From an uncultured Clostridia bacterium (GTDB lineage Bacteria > Bacillota > Clostridia > Oscillospirales > Oscillospiraceae): a stretch of DNA of 46,129 nucleotides. Positions 1-7,499 of the stretch are shown piece by piece. Each line of letters opens with the position of its first letter. Position 1 is the first letter of the stretch. The position numbers and the translations under genes were made by a program. The stretch covers positions 1 to 46,129 of the forward strand of contig CAMFAL010000007.1 of the NCBI GenBank assembly GCA_945948185.1, in the 5' to 3' direction. The notes under the pieces were generated by a model. The model worked only from the letters and a program-made list of their open reading frames with translations. It made no database searches and was not told the DNA's origin.

Positions 1-91
1 TAATCCTACATGGGTGCCTTTTTGTACTGTCCGTACAACTTGGGCCGGTTCATTTTGACGTCAGCTTTTTTATGCCTGTTTGTTTTCCCTT
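1..91. other. Left-edge intergenic stretch
   Basis: No gene is supported here. The stretch is T-rich and lies downstream of the minus-strand thioesterase. It holds a short inverted repeat (TGTAC, 5-base loop, GTACA) near 23-37 but no clear terminator. The gene to the left lies outside the window. Confidence 0.5.
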
Positions 92-502
92 TTAAAAATC
101 AATCTCCTGCTCCAACTGGTAGAAGGTAAAGGTCCCCGTGCCCAGCAGGGTGTCGTTCTGGTCGGTGATGCGCACGTCATAGACGCAGAGGGTTTTGCCG
201 GTTTTGACCTCCCGGGCCTCGGCGGTCAGCGTATCGCCCACTTTGGCACTGCGCATGAAGTTGTAATTGCAGTTCACAGTGACAGCTATGAGGCCGTGGG
301 AGGCCATGGCCGAGCCGCCGGCGGTGTCCGCCATGGAGAAGTACACGCCGCCGTGGGGAATTCCCAGGGGGTTTACGTCCTCCGGCTCCACGGTCTTGGT
401 GACACGGGCGTAGCCGGGGCCGAGCTCCTCCACAAAGATGCCAAGTCGCTGGGAATAGGGATTGTGGGTATTACGAAAGTCCTTGATTTTTTGATAGTCC
501 AT
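92..502 (-). CDS. PaaI-family hotdog thioesterase
   Basis: A 136-residue protein of the PaaI/YdiI hotdog thioesterase class, which hydrolyses acyl-CoA thioesters in the cytoplasm; the natural substrate cannot be told from sequence. The central HGGVYFSMADTAGG stretch is the family signature: the hotdog helix with a conserved HGG and an Asp (in MADTA) that usually acts in catalysis. Length is normal for a single hotdog domain, which works as a dimer or tetramer. The start is supported by a GGAG site upstream of ATG, and a promoter lies at 532-560. It is transcribed divergently from the MATE gene, so no operon partner suggests a pathway. Confidence 0.88.
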   Translation of the reverse strand: MDYQKIKDFRNTHNPYSQRLGIFVEELGPGYARVTKTVEPEDVNPLGIPHGGVYFSMADTAGGSAMASHGLIAVTVNCNYNFMRSAKVGDTLTAEAREVKTGKTLCVYDVRITDQNDTLLGTGTFTFYQLEQEIDF

Positions 503-531
503 AGAACAGCTCTCCTGAATCAGATGGTATG

Positions 532-560
532 ATTGTACGCTTTTCCTGGGAAAAGGTCAA
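532..560 (-). promoter_or_regulatory. Sigma-A promoter for the thioesterase gene
   Basis: On the minus strand TTGACC (555-560) and TACAAT (532-537) are separated by exactly 17 bases and sit about 30 bases upstream of the thioesterase start. Read by eye. Confidence 0.7.
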
Positions 561-593
561 TTTTCTTCAAAGGAAATTTGTGAAAAAACGCCT

Positions 594-622
594 TTGCACA
601 CTTGGCGGAAGCCGCCTATAAT
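594..622 (+). promoter_or_regulatory. Sigma-A promoter for the MATE exporter gene
   Basis: TTGCAC (594-599) and a perfect TATAAT (617-622) are 17 bases apart. This places a start site near 629 and a leader of about 75 bases before the MATE gene. It is back to back with the thioesterase promoter. Confidence 0.8.
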
Positions 623-704
623 AATATGTACAGCGTGTGGCTTAACTGCGTAAATCCGGTTGCAGCCACGCGCTGTATTTTTTTGCGTGTTCAGGAGGTA
701 TCAT

Positions 705-2093
705 ATGAACGAATCGAAGAATGCCTTTCTGGTAGAGGAAAAGCTGGGGACCCTGATGGGAAAATATGCGGTTCCATGTATCATCTCTCTGCTGGTGGCG
801 GCCCTTTACAACATTGTGGACCAGATTTTCATTGCCAACGCCGACTATCTGGGTTCCTACGGCAATGCCGCCAACGGCGTCGTGTTTCCCCTGACCGTGG
901 TGGCCCTGGCCGTGGCCGTTATGATCGGTGACGGCTGCTGTGCCTTTGTCAGTATCTGCTTGGGCTCCCGCAATCAGGAAAACGCCCACCGGAGCATCGG
1001 AAACTCCGTGGTGCTGTGCGCGATCAGCAGCTTGCTCCTGACTGTCATTTACCTGATCTTCCAGGAGCCCATTCTCACCGCCTTCGGCGGCCGGGTCAAC
1101 GCCGAGACCTTTACCCAAGCCAGGGAGTATTTTTTCTGGATCACGCTAGGTATCCCGTTCTATATGTTCGGCCAGGCCATGAATCCCATCATCCGCTCCG
1201 ACGGCAGTCCCAAATTTGCCATGGCCTCTACCCTCGCCGGTGCCGCGGTCAACATCGTTCTGGACCCTGTGCTTATCTTTGGCTTCCGCTGGGGTATGAT
1301 GGGCGCTGCCGTGGCCACGGTTCTGGGCCAGATCCTGACGGCGGCTCTGGCAGTGTGGTATTTCTGCCGCATGAAGGCCGTCCGGCTGGAGAAGTGCAGC
1401 TTCCGGCCTGACTGGGGCGTGATCCGCCATTTTATTCCTCTGGGTGTGTGCAGCTTTCTGGCTCAGATCTCCCTGGTGGCAGCTATGGCGGCCATCAACA
1501 ACATGATCCGAAAATACGGCACTATGGACGAAGTTTTCGGACAGGAACAATACGCTCAGATCCCCATGGCGGTGGTGAGCATTGTCATGAAGTTCTTCCA
1601 GATCGTCATTTCCATCGTCATCGGCATGGCGGCGGGCTGCATCCCCATCGTGGGCTACAACATCGGCGCAGGGCGGAAAGACAGGGCACGCCGGCTGTTC
1701 ACTTATTTGCTGACAGCGGAGGCCATCGTGGGCTTTGTGACGCTGTTGGTGGCGGAATTTCTGCCGGGTCAGCTGATCCGAATCTTCGGCGCAGCCAACG
1801 AGAGCCATTACTACACGGAATTCGCCATCCGGGCCTTCCGGGTCTATCTCTGCCTGCTGCCCCTTGCCTGCGTCAACAAGGCTACCTTTATTTATCTCCA
1901 GTCGCTGGGGGAGGCACTCCTATCCACGGTCCTGTCCATGGTCCGGGAGATGGTGTTCGGCGTGGGCTTCGCCCTGCTGCTGCCGCTGTTTCTGGGGCTG
2001 GACGGCGTGCTGTGGTCTATGCCGGCGTCCGATGCCCTGACCTTTGTGATTTCCGCCATTGCTATCGTCCATACCTACCGGAAGCTGCGGTAA
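705..2093 (+). CDS. MATE family efflux transporter
   Basis: A 462-residue polytopic membrane protein of the MATE family (MepA/NorM/DinF-like), which exports drugs or metabolites using an H+ or Na+ gradient. Family features seen: an N-terminal amphipathic stretch followed by GTLMGKYAVPCIISLLVAAL, the segment YNIVDQIFIA, and about twelve hydrophobic segments in two halves. The conserved PIVGYNIGAGRKDRARR lies in the second half. The start at 705 was chosen over an in-frame ATG at 660 because TCAGGAGG sits just upstream. Length is normal. The substrate is unknown; the lipoprotein gene follows after 89 bases without an obvious terminator, so they may be co-transcribed. Confidence 0.92.
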   Translation: MNESKNAFLVEEKLGTLMGKYAVPCIISLLVAALYNIVDQIFIANADYLGSYGNAANGVVFPLTVVALAVAVMIGDGCCAFVSICLGSRNQENAHRSIGNSVVLCAISSLLLTVIYLIFQEPILTAFGGRVNAETFTQAREYFFWITLGIPFYMFGQAMNPIIRSDGSPKFAMASTLAGAAVNIVLDPVLIFGFRWGMMGAAVATVLGQILTAALAVWYFCRMKAVRLEKCSFRPDWGVIRHFIPLGVCSFLAQISLVAAMAAINNMIRKYGTMDEVFGQEQYAQIPMAVVSIVMKFFQIVISIVIGMAAGCIPIVGYNIGAGRKDRARRLFTYLLTAEAIVGFVTLLVAEFLPGQLIRIFGAANESHYYTEFAIRAFRVYLCLLPLACVNKATFIYLQSLGEALLSTVLSMVREMVFGVGFALLLPLFLGLDGVLWSMPASDALTFVISAIAIVHTYRKLR

Positions 2094-2182
2094 AAATTGC
2101 TGTCGATTTTCAGGGTACCTTTCAGGGAGATTTCAGAAACCTCTGCTATCCTGTGCCCATTCACTGGGAAGGACGTGATCAT

Positions 2183-3712
2183 ATGAAACGAATGACCGCA
2201 CTGGCATTTGTTCTGACGCTGGCGTTATCCCTGACTGCCTGCGGGGCGGCAGGCACGACAGCTATCCATACAACAGGTGCGAAAGAGAATGACGGCGTTA
2301 CCGATATCGTCTTATCCGACAGCGGCGTCACCGTGGACGGCCAACCTGCCTCCGCCGACGAAACGGCGGCTCTCTATACCGCCCATGACATCGTGTTTTA
2401 TCTGGAAGGCCAGGGTATCGCCTACGGCGAGGGCACCGAAGCCGAAGAACACAGCCAGGCGGAGGCTGACGCCCACACGGTGGTCCACATCACCCGGCCC
2501 GGTACCTATGCCCTCAGCGGGGCTCTGTCCGCCGGACAGATGGCCGTGAACCTGGGGGAGGACGCGGAGGAGGACCCCAATGCCGTGGTGACGCTGATCC
2601 TGAACGGTGCGGATATCACCTGCACCGTGGCGCCTGCCGTGATTTTTTACAACGTCTATGAGTGCGGCTCCACGGACACGGAGACTGCCGTCAAGGACGT
2701 GGACACCTCCGCCGCCGGTGCCAATGTCATCATCGCTGATGGCACCGTCAACAACATCACTGGTTCCTACGTGGTCCGCATTTACAAGCCGGACAGCGTG
2801 GAACTCAGCGAGGACGGCACCGAGGTGGTGGACAGCAAGAAGCTCCACAAGTACGACGGTGCTTTCTATTCCAAGATGAGTATGAACGTAGACGGCGGGG
2901 AACAAGGCACCGGCGTGCTGAACATCACCGCCGGAAACGAGGGCCTGGATTCCGAACTGCACTTGACCGTGAACGGCGGCAACATCAATATCATTTCCGG
3001 CAACGACGGCATCAACACCAACGAGGACGGAGTGTCCGTCACCACCATCAACGGCGGTACCCTGACTATCCAGGTCACTGGGGAGACCGGCGAGGGTGAC
3101 GGCATTGATTCCAACGGCTGGCTGGTGATCAACGGCGGCACCGTGGCAGCCTCCGGCAATATGCTGGACCGTATCGACGGCGGAGATCAGCCCTATGTGG
3201 TGTTTGGCTTCCGGCAGCGCCAGCAGGGCGGCACCGCCGTCATGCTGAAGGTGGAGGACGGCGGCGTGGCAGGGGAGTGGACTCCTGTCAATGATTTTAC
3301 CTACCTGGTTGTCTCTGGCCCGGACTTGACGGAGGGCGCCTATACCCTCTGGAGCGGTGATACCCAACTGGCGGGTGCCGCCGGAATGACCAGCGGAAAA
3401 GGCGGTATGGGCGGCAGTCCCAGACCTGACGGAGAAGAGCCTCCAGATGGTTTTGAACCACCCGAGGACGATCCCGGTCAGCGTCATGAAAAGGGGTGGC
3501 CCCAGCCCAACGAGGACGGCACCATTACCCTGCCGGACGGAACGTTCATCGACCCTTCTGAGCTGAAGCGGCCTGAGGGCGCAGAGCGCCCGGAGCATCC
3601 CAACGGCGGAGAGGGTCCCGGCAATATGGAAGATGTGGAGGTCAGCACCGACTTCATCCTGACGGCGGAGGGCGGCACCTTCGGCAATATCAGCGCGGCG
3701 GCAAAATTCTAA
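2183..3712 (+). CDS. Carbohydrate-binding-domain (DUF4353-like) lipoprotein
   Basis: A 509-residue secreted lipoprotein. The first 20 residues form a signal peptide ending in a lipobox (LSLTAC, Cys20), so it is probably anchored to the outer face of the membrane. The body carries repeated Gly/Asn/Asp-rich strand motifs (GVLNITAGNEGLDSE, GGNINIISGNDGINTNEDG, LVINGGTV) typical of the right-handed beta-helix carbohydrate-binding domain family represented by Cthe_2159. The last 120 or so residues are low-complexity Gly/Pro/acidic sequence, perhaps a spacer. The start at 2183 is preceded by a weak GGGAAGGA site. The ligand is not predictable, and no glycan-degrading gene is adjacent. Its stop overlaps the tail of the convergent broken GyrI-like gene. 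Confidence 0.8.
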   Translation: MKRMTALAFVLTLALSLTACGAAGTTAIHTTGAKENDGVTDIVLSDSGVTVDGQPASADETAALYTAHDIVFYLEGQGIAYGEGTEAEEHSQAEADAHTVVHITRPGTYALSGALSAGQMAVNLGEDAEEDPNAVVTLILNGADITCTVAPAVIFYNVYECGSTDTETAVKDVDTSAAGANVIIADGTVNNITGSYVVRIYKPDSVELSEDGTEVVDSKKLHKYDGAFYSKMSMNVDGGEQGTGVLNITAGNEGLDSELHLTVNGGNINIISGNDGINTNEDGVSVTTINGGTLTIQVTGETGEGDGIDSNGWLVINGGTVAASGNMLDRIDGGDQPYVVFGFRQRQQGGTAVMLKVEDGGVAGEWTPVNDFTYLVVSGPDLTEGAYTLWSGDTQLAGAAGMTSGKGGMGGSPRPDGEEPPDGFEPPEDDPGQRHEKGWPQPNEDGTITLPDGTFIDPSELKRPEGAERPEHPNGGEGPGNMEDVEVSTDFILTAEGGTFGNISAAAKF

Positions 3713-4158
3713 ACAGGAATACACAACTCACAAAACCCTTGCGCCAGCAGTTCCGGCCGGTGGCGTTCCATCACCGGACGGGCCGGATCCGGGCAGAAGC
3801 CCAGCTCCGGAAGAGCGGAAAAGCCCTCCTGCCAGAGTACACCGACTCCCTCCGGCGTGTGCAACCCCTGAAAGCAGACGTACCGCCCGCCGGGCAGCAG
3901 CCCCAGGGACATCCCTGTTTCCGGTTCCGGGAAGTTCGACTCGGGGACCAGACAGGCATCGTACCGTCAGTGCTCCGGCGGCGTTTGTGCGGGATCATTC
4001 CAGGCAATGCCTAAAATAGTGGCGGTTTCCAGCAGGTCATTCCTGGCGGCCCAGGGTTCCAGCCGCTCCATCAGACCGCGGTTGTCCCCACCGTAGGAGC
4101 CTGTCCGGCGCAGATAGATAACTGTGGTCTCCGGCATGGTTTCAACGTGCATGTTCAT
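3709..4158 (-). pseudogene. GyrI-like effector-binding protein interrupted by in-frame TGA
   Basis: The two halves of a roughly 149-residue GyrI-like (AraC-type effector-binding) domain lie in the same frame, separated by one TGA at 3967-3969. The first half, starting from the ATG at 4158 with GGAGG at 4167-4171, shows METMPETTVIYLRRTGSYG and ends DPAQTPPEH. The second resumes RYDACLVPESNF and runs to LCIPV, the usual end of the fold. Family members continue directly across this point (PPE..RYDACI), so length and spacing are normal apart from the stop. A nonsense mutation or sequencing error is likeliest. If translated only to the TGA, the product would be 63 residues and lack half of the barrel. 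Domains of this type bind small molecules; nothing nearby indicates a ligand. Confidence 0.75.
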
Positions 4159-4220
4159 GGTTTCAACCTCCTTTACCAGAGGAATATCATGAACTAAAAT
4201 GAAATGCAAGTTCCTGTTTT

Positions 4221-4258
4221 AAAAGGAAAAGAGACCTAAAACAGCCTCTTTTCCTTTT
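4221..4258. terminator. Hairpin downstream of sigG, possibly bidirectional
   Basis: A perfect 13-bp inverted repeat, AAAAGGAAAAGAG (4221-4233) with CTCTTTTCCTTTT (4246-4258). Its right arm overlaps the sigG stop codon. On the minus strand the 3' arm itself ends in TTTT; on the plus strand an eight-T run follows at 4263-4270. It should end sigG transcription and could block read-through from the left. Confidence 0.7.
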
Positions 4259-5027
4259 AAATATTTTTTTTGATCGTATTGATGGCGCCTTTTTCCAGGC
4301 GGGACACCTGGGCCTGGGAGATGCCCACCTCGGCGGAAACCTCCATCTGCGTTTTGCCCTCGTAAAACCGCAGGGACAAAATACGCCGTTCCCGCTCATC
4401 CAACCGGGCCATGGCGTCCTTCAGGGCGATGCGGTCCGTCCAGACCTCATCGGTATTATGTGTATCACTGACCTGGTCCATAACGCAGATGGCGTCGCCG
4501 CCGTCAGAGTACACCGGCTCATAAAGCGAAACCGGGTCCACGATGGCGTCCATGGCGAACACCACCTCCTCCCGGGGAATATCCAGTTCCTTAGCGATCT
4601 GTTCCACCGTGGGCTCCCGCTGATTCTCCGAGATCAGGCGGTCCCGGGCCTGCAGGACCCGGTAGGCGGTATCCCGCATGGAGCGGGATACGCGGATGGC
4701 GCTGTTGTCCCGGAGGTAGCGGCGAATCTCTCCGATGATCATGGGTACGCCATAGGTGGAGAATTTGACAGGCTGGGAGATGTCGAAATTGTCAATGGCC
4801 TTGATGAGGCCAACACAGCCCACCTGGAACAGGTCGTCGGCGTTTTCGCCCCGGCTGGCGAATCGCTGGATCACGGAGAGCACCAGCCGCAGATTGCCTT
4901 CAATCAATTGGCGGCGGGCCTCCTGGTCACCCTCCTTGGTTTTCCGCAGCAGCTCCATGGTCTCGGCGTTTTTCAGGACCTTCAATTTGGCGGTGTTGAC
5001 CCCCGCGATCTCTACTTTTCCCTGCAT
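4257..5027 (-). CDS. sigG: RNA polymerase sporulation sigma factor SigG
   Basis: A 256-residue forespore sigma factor that directs late gene expression in the developing spore after engulfment. The N-terminus KVEIAGVNTAKLKVL is the SigG-specific leader. Region 2 is seen as NLRLVLSVIQRF and DDLFQVGCVGLIKAIDNFD, the core-binding and -10-recognising helices. Region 3 contains EPTVEQIAKELDIP, and the region 4 helix-turn-helix is TQMEVSAEVGISQAQVSRLE. The start at 5027 was chosen because the SigG family begins here and a G-rich GGGGGG site lies upstream; the frame stays open beyond it but the extra residues look like noise. A SigF-type promoter at 5059-5088 fits the known SigF control of sigG. The usual neighbour sigE/spoIIGA is not in the window. 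Confidence 0.95.
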   Translation of the reverse strand: MQGKVEIAGVNTAKLKVLKNAETMELLRKTKEGDQEARRQLIEGNLRLVLSVIQRFASRGENADDLFQVGCVGLIKAIDNFDISQPVKFSTYGVPMIIGEIRRYLRDNSAIRVSRSMRDTAYRVLQARDRLISENQREPTVEQIAKELDIPREEVVFAMDAIVDPVSLYEPVYSDGGDAICVMDQVSDTHNTDEVWTDRIALKDAMARLDERERRILSLRFYEGKTQMEVSAEVGISQAQVSRLEKGAINTIKKNI

Positions 5028-5058
5028 GGCTGCCGCCCCCCTTGTTAGCTTCTGGGGA

Positions 5059-5088
5059 CAGTATTTCCGCCGGCGATTTTTCCTATAC
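5059..5088 (-). promoter_or_regulatory. SigF-type promoter of sigG
   Basis: On the minus strand GTATA (5084-5088) is followed after exactly 15 bases by GGAAATACTG (5059-5068). This fits the SigF pattern GYATA, 15 bases, GGnnAnAnTR at every fixed position. The predicted start lies about 25 bases before the sigG ATG. The element and spacing are read directly; the sigma assignment is from the Bacillus consensus. Confidence 0.72.
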
Positions 5089-5113
5089 TGGGAGCTTTTG
5101 TCGCTTTCTGGGC

Positions 5114-5143
5114 GCATAGGACAGCCGGGGGAGCGCATAGGCT
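5114..5143 (+). promoter_or_regulatory. Possible SigE-like promoter of the ylmC/ymxH gene
   Basis: GCATAGG (5114-5120), a 15-base spacer and CATAGGCT (5136-5143) resemble the SigE pattern (kmATAyT, 14-15 bases, CATACAnT) but imperfectly. The two elements belong to an exact GCGCATAGG direct repeat. A start near 5150 would leave a very short leader before the ribosome site. Confidence 0.4.
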
Positions 5144-5163
5144 TTCGTGACAAGGAGGGATGG

Positions 5164-5454
5164 ATGATGCAGTGCAGGATCCGGGATCTGCGGTGTAAGG
5201 AGGTCATCAACATTTGTGACGGCTGCCGGCTTGGCTTCGTGGCCGACGTGGACATCCGTGTCCCGGAGGGACAGGTGATCGCCATTGTGGTCTACGGTCC
5301 CTGCCGGTTTTTTGGACTCTTCGGCAGGGGAGAGGAGTTTTACATTCCCTGGGAGTGCATCCAGCGCATCGGGGATGACATTATCCTCATCGACAAGCCC
5401 TTCCAGCGGAGGGATCCTAACTTGGAACAGAAACGGCGGCGGAAATTCCGGTAA
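5164..5454 (+). CDS. YlmC/YmxH family sporulation protein
   Basis: A 96-residue protein of the YlmC/YmxH family, small PRC-barrel-like proteins associated with sporulation in Firmicutes. Their biochemical role is not established. Family features seen: CRIRDLRCKEVINICDGCR near the N-terminus, then LGFVADVDI and the central IVVYGPCRFFGLFG, ending in IPWECIQRIGDDIILI. AAGGAGGG at 5152-5159 serves either of two adjacent ATGs (5164 or 5167); 5167 has the better spacing of about 8 bases. It is divergent from sigG, a common arrangement that supports a sporulation link. The Arg/Lys-rich C-terminal tail could bind nucleic acid or membrane, but this is inference. Confidence 0.88.
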   Translation: MMQCRIRDLRCKEVINICDGCRLGFVADVDIRVPEGQVIAIVVYGPCRFFGLFGRGEEFYIPWECIQRIGDDIILIDKPFQRRDPNLEQKRRRKFR

Positions 5455-5501
5455 AGCCATGATTAAAGCATGATTTTTTAATAGTTTTTTGGAAAAAATG
5501 C

Positions 5502-5530
5502 TTGCATTGAAGCAGTGAACGTGGTATTAT
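5502..5530 (+). promoter_or_regulatory. Sigma-A promoter of rpsB-tsf
   Basis: TTGCAT (5502-5507) and TATTAT (5525-5530) are separated by 17 bases. The start site would be near 5537, leaving a leader of about 115 bases before rpsB. Confidence 0.75.
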
Positions 5531-5536
5531 ATTTCA

Positions 5537-5652
5537 GCATTCCGCACGGTGCGTCGACTTCTTGTTCGTGCCCGGCCAGAAAAAGCCGGGTCAGCAGGGG
5601 GGATGAAGCCGCCGGAGGTAAAACGAAATTTGATTTGGAGGAACTCAACACT
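5537..5652 (+). promoter_or_regulatory. rpsB mRNA leader with hairpin
   Basis: The untranslated leader contains CCCGGC (5571-5576) pairing with GCCGGG (5585-5590) and a CGCAC/GTGCG inverted repeat just upstream. It ends in GGAGG at 5637-5641. Long leaders before rpsB often bind S2 for feedback control in other bacteria. I cannot match this one to a named leader family. Confidence 0.4.
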
Positions 5653-6384
5653 ATGGCATCTAACGTCGTATCCATGAAAGCCCTGCTGGAGGCAGGCGTC
5701 CACTTCGGTCACCAGACCCGCCGCTGGAACCCCAAGATGGCTCCCTATATCTACACCGAGCGCAACGGCATCTATATCGTTGACCTGCAGAAAACCGTCC
5801 GCAAGCTGGAGGAGGCTTACAGCTTCGTCCGTCAGCTGAGCGAGAGCGGCCAGTCCCTGCTGTTTGTGGGCACCAAGAAGCAGGCTCAGGAGGCCATCCG
5901 CGAGGAGGCTACCCGCTGCGGCCAGTACTATGTCAACGCTCGTTGGCTGGGCGGCATGATGACCAATTTCAAGACCATGCGTACCCGCGTGGACCGTCTG
6001 AACCAGCTGAAGACCATGCAGGAGGACGGCACTTTCGATATGCTGCCCAAGAAGGAAGTCATGAAGCACATGGGCGAGATCGCCAAGCTGGAGAAGTACC
6101 TGGGCGGCGTGAAGGACATGAAAAAGCTGCCCGGCGCCCTGTTCATCGTTGACACCCGCAAGGAGCGCAACGCCATCGCCGAGGCTCACAAGCTGGGCAT
6201 CCCCGTTGTGGCCATCGCCGATACCAACTGCGATCCCGATGAGATCGATTACGTCATCCCCGGCAACGATGACGCCATTCGCGCCATCAAGCTGATCTCT
6301 TCCATCATGGCCAACGCCGTTCTGGAGGGCAAGCAGGGTGAGCAGACCGAGGCCGTCGAGGAGAAGGCCGAGGACGCCCAGTAA
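5653..6384 (+). CDS. rpsB: 30S ribosomal protein S2
   Basis: A 243-residue S2 protein of the small ribosomal subunit, needed to hold S1 on the ribosome. The start, [20 protein letters not shown], followed by QTRRWNPKM and [10 protein letters not shown], is the unmistakable S2 signature; [12 protein letters not shown] and [13 protein letters not shown] follow. The ATG at 5653 is preceded by GGAGG and is the family start, although the frame is open further upstream. The C-terminal tail is rich in Glu, as is common. It is followed by tsf after 57 bases, the near-universal rpsB-tsf pair. Codon choice is strongly biased to a few C/G-ending codons, in line with high expression. Confidence 0.98.
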   Translation: MASNVVSMKALLEAGVHFGHQTRRWNPKMAPYIYTERNGIYIVDLQKTVRKLEEAYSFVRQLSESGQSLLFVGTKKQAQEAIREEATRCGQYYVNARWLGGMMTNFKTMRTRVDRLNQLKTMQEDGTFDMLPKKEVMKHMGEIAKLEKYLGGVKDMKKLPGALFIVDTRKERNAIAEAHKLGIPVVAIADTNCDPDEIDYVIPGNDDAIRAIKLISSIMANAVLEGKQGEQTEAVEEKAEDAQ

Positions 6385-6441
6385 TCTGCATTTTCAGACG
6401 CTGAACGTGTTTGATACCTTATAAATTGGAGGAAAGTAAAA

Positions 6442-7359
6442 ATGGCTTTTACCGCAGCTGATGTGAAGACCCTGCGCGAAATGACCGGCGTGGGCATGAT
6501 GGATTGCAAGAAGGCTCTGGCCGCTTCCGACGGCGACATGGACAAGGCCGTGGAGTATCTGCGCGAGAAGGGCTTGGCCGCTTCCGCCAAGAAGGCCGGC
6601 CGTATCGCTGCCGAGGGCATGGCTTTCGCCACTGTCATCGACGGTGTGGGCGTGGTGGTCGAGGTCAACGCCGAGACCGACTTCGTGGGCAAGAACGAGA
6701 AGTTCGTGGACTTCGTCAAGGGTGTGGCCGCCACCGTGGCCAAGGAGGCGCCCGCCGACATGGACGCCCTGATGGCCTGCAAGTACAACGGCACCGACCT
6801 GACTGTTGAGCAGCAGCAGCAGGAGATGGTCCTGGTTATCGGCGAGAACATCAAGGTCCGCCGCTTTGCCCGCTTTGCTGACGGTGTTTCCGTGGCTTAC
6901 GTTCACGCCGGCGGCAAGATCGGTGTTCTGGTGAACCTGGAGACCGATCTGCCCGCTGAGAAGGTGGAAGAGGCCGGCAAGGACGCCGCCATGCAGATTG
7001 CCGCTCTGAATCCCCGTTTCTGGGACAAGACTCAGGTCACCCAGGACGTCCTGGACGAGGAGAAGAAGATCATGATGGTCCAGATGGCCAACGATCCCAA
7101 GATGGCCAACAAGCCCGAGCAGGTCCGTGAGAAGATCGTCATGGGCAAGCTGAACAAGTTCTATGCCGAGAACTGCCTGCTGCAGCAGGAGTTCGTCAAG
7201 GACAACAGCATGACCGTGGAGAAGTATATCGCTTCCGTGGCCAAGGCTCAGGGTGGCACCATCACCTTCAAGGACGCCGTGCGTTTCGAGAAGGGCGAGG
7301 GCATTGAGAAGAAGCAGGAAAACTTCGCTGCTGAGATCGCTTCCATGGTGAAGGGATGA
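6442..7359 (+). CDS. tsf: Translation elongation factor Ts
   Basis: A 305-residue EF-Ts, the nucleotide-exchange factor that reloads EF-Tu with GTP. The N-terminal UBA-like domain reads VKTLREMTGVGMMDCKKAL. The core domain contains VNAETDFVGKNEKFV, the TDFV motif that contacts EF-Tu. The second half, GKLNKFYAENCLLQQEFVKD, is the conserved dimerisation part. It is full length, with GGAGG 8 bases before the start. It shares the rpsB promoter and ends at the strong terminator at 7382-7413. Confidence 0.98.
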   Translation: MAFTAADVKTLREMTGVGMMDCKKALAASDGDMDKAVEYLREKGLAASAKKAGRIAAEGMAFATVIDGVGVVVEVNAETDFVGKNEKFVDFVKGVAATVAKEAPADMDALMACKYNGTDLTVEQQQQEMVLVIGENIKVRRFARFADGVSVAYVHAGGKIGVLVNLETDLPAEKVEEAGKDAAMQIAALNPRFWDKTQVTQDVLDEEKKIMMVQMANDPKMANKPEQVREKIVMGKLNKFYAENCLLQQEFVKDNSMTVEKYIASVAKAQGGTITFKDAVRFEKGEGIEKKQENFAAEIASMVKG

Positions 7360-7381
7360 TCTTTCACAATTAAGCATCAGG

Positions 7382-7413
7382 GAGACAGGCGCTGACGCGC
7401 CTGTCTCTTTTTT
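7382..7413 (+). terminator. Rho-independent terminator of rpsB-tsf
   Basis: A perfect 11-bp stem, GAGACAGGCGC (7382-7392) and GCGCCTGTCTC (7397-7407), has a TGAC loop and a six-T run. It lies 22 bases after the tsf stop. Confidence 0.95.
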
Positions 7414-7432
7414 CTCTCATTCTGAATTTTCC

Positions 7433-7461
7433 TTGTATTTAGTGCTGCAAACTGGTATAAT
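7433..7461 (+). promoter_or_regulatory. Sigma-A promoter of the protease-scpAB operon
   Basis: TTGTAT (7433-7438) and TATAAT (7456-7461) are 17 bases apart. The start would lie near 7468, about 32 bases before the first gene. Confidence 0.78.
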
Positions 7462-7499
7462 GATCCTATATTTTGGGTCATTATGATTTGGAGTCTGTT

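Noticed and set aside
2312-3724. Minus-strand 470-codon frame opposite the lipoprotein gene
   Set aside because: It is His/Val/Gly-rich translation of the antisense of a gene with a signal peptide and repeat domain.
3967-3969. TGA in the GyrI-like gene read as selenocysteine
   Set aside because: The residue lies at a position not known for Cys in the family, no convincing SECIS-type hairpin follows, and no selenocysteine machinery is visible.
3739-4014. Plus-strand 91-codon frame in the 3.7-4.0 kb gap
   Set aside because: It is antisense to the broken GyrI-like gene, whose protein motifs are recognisable.
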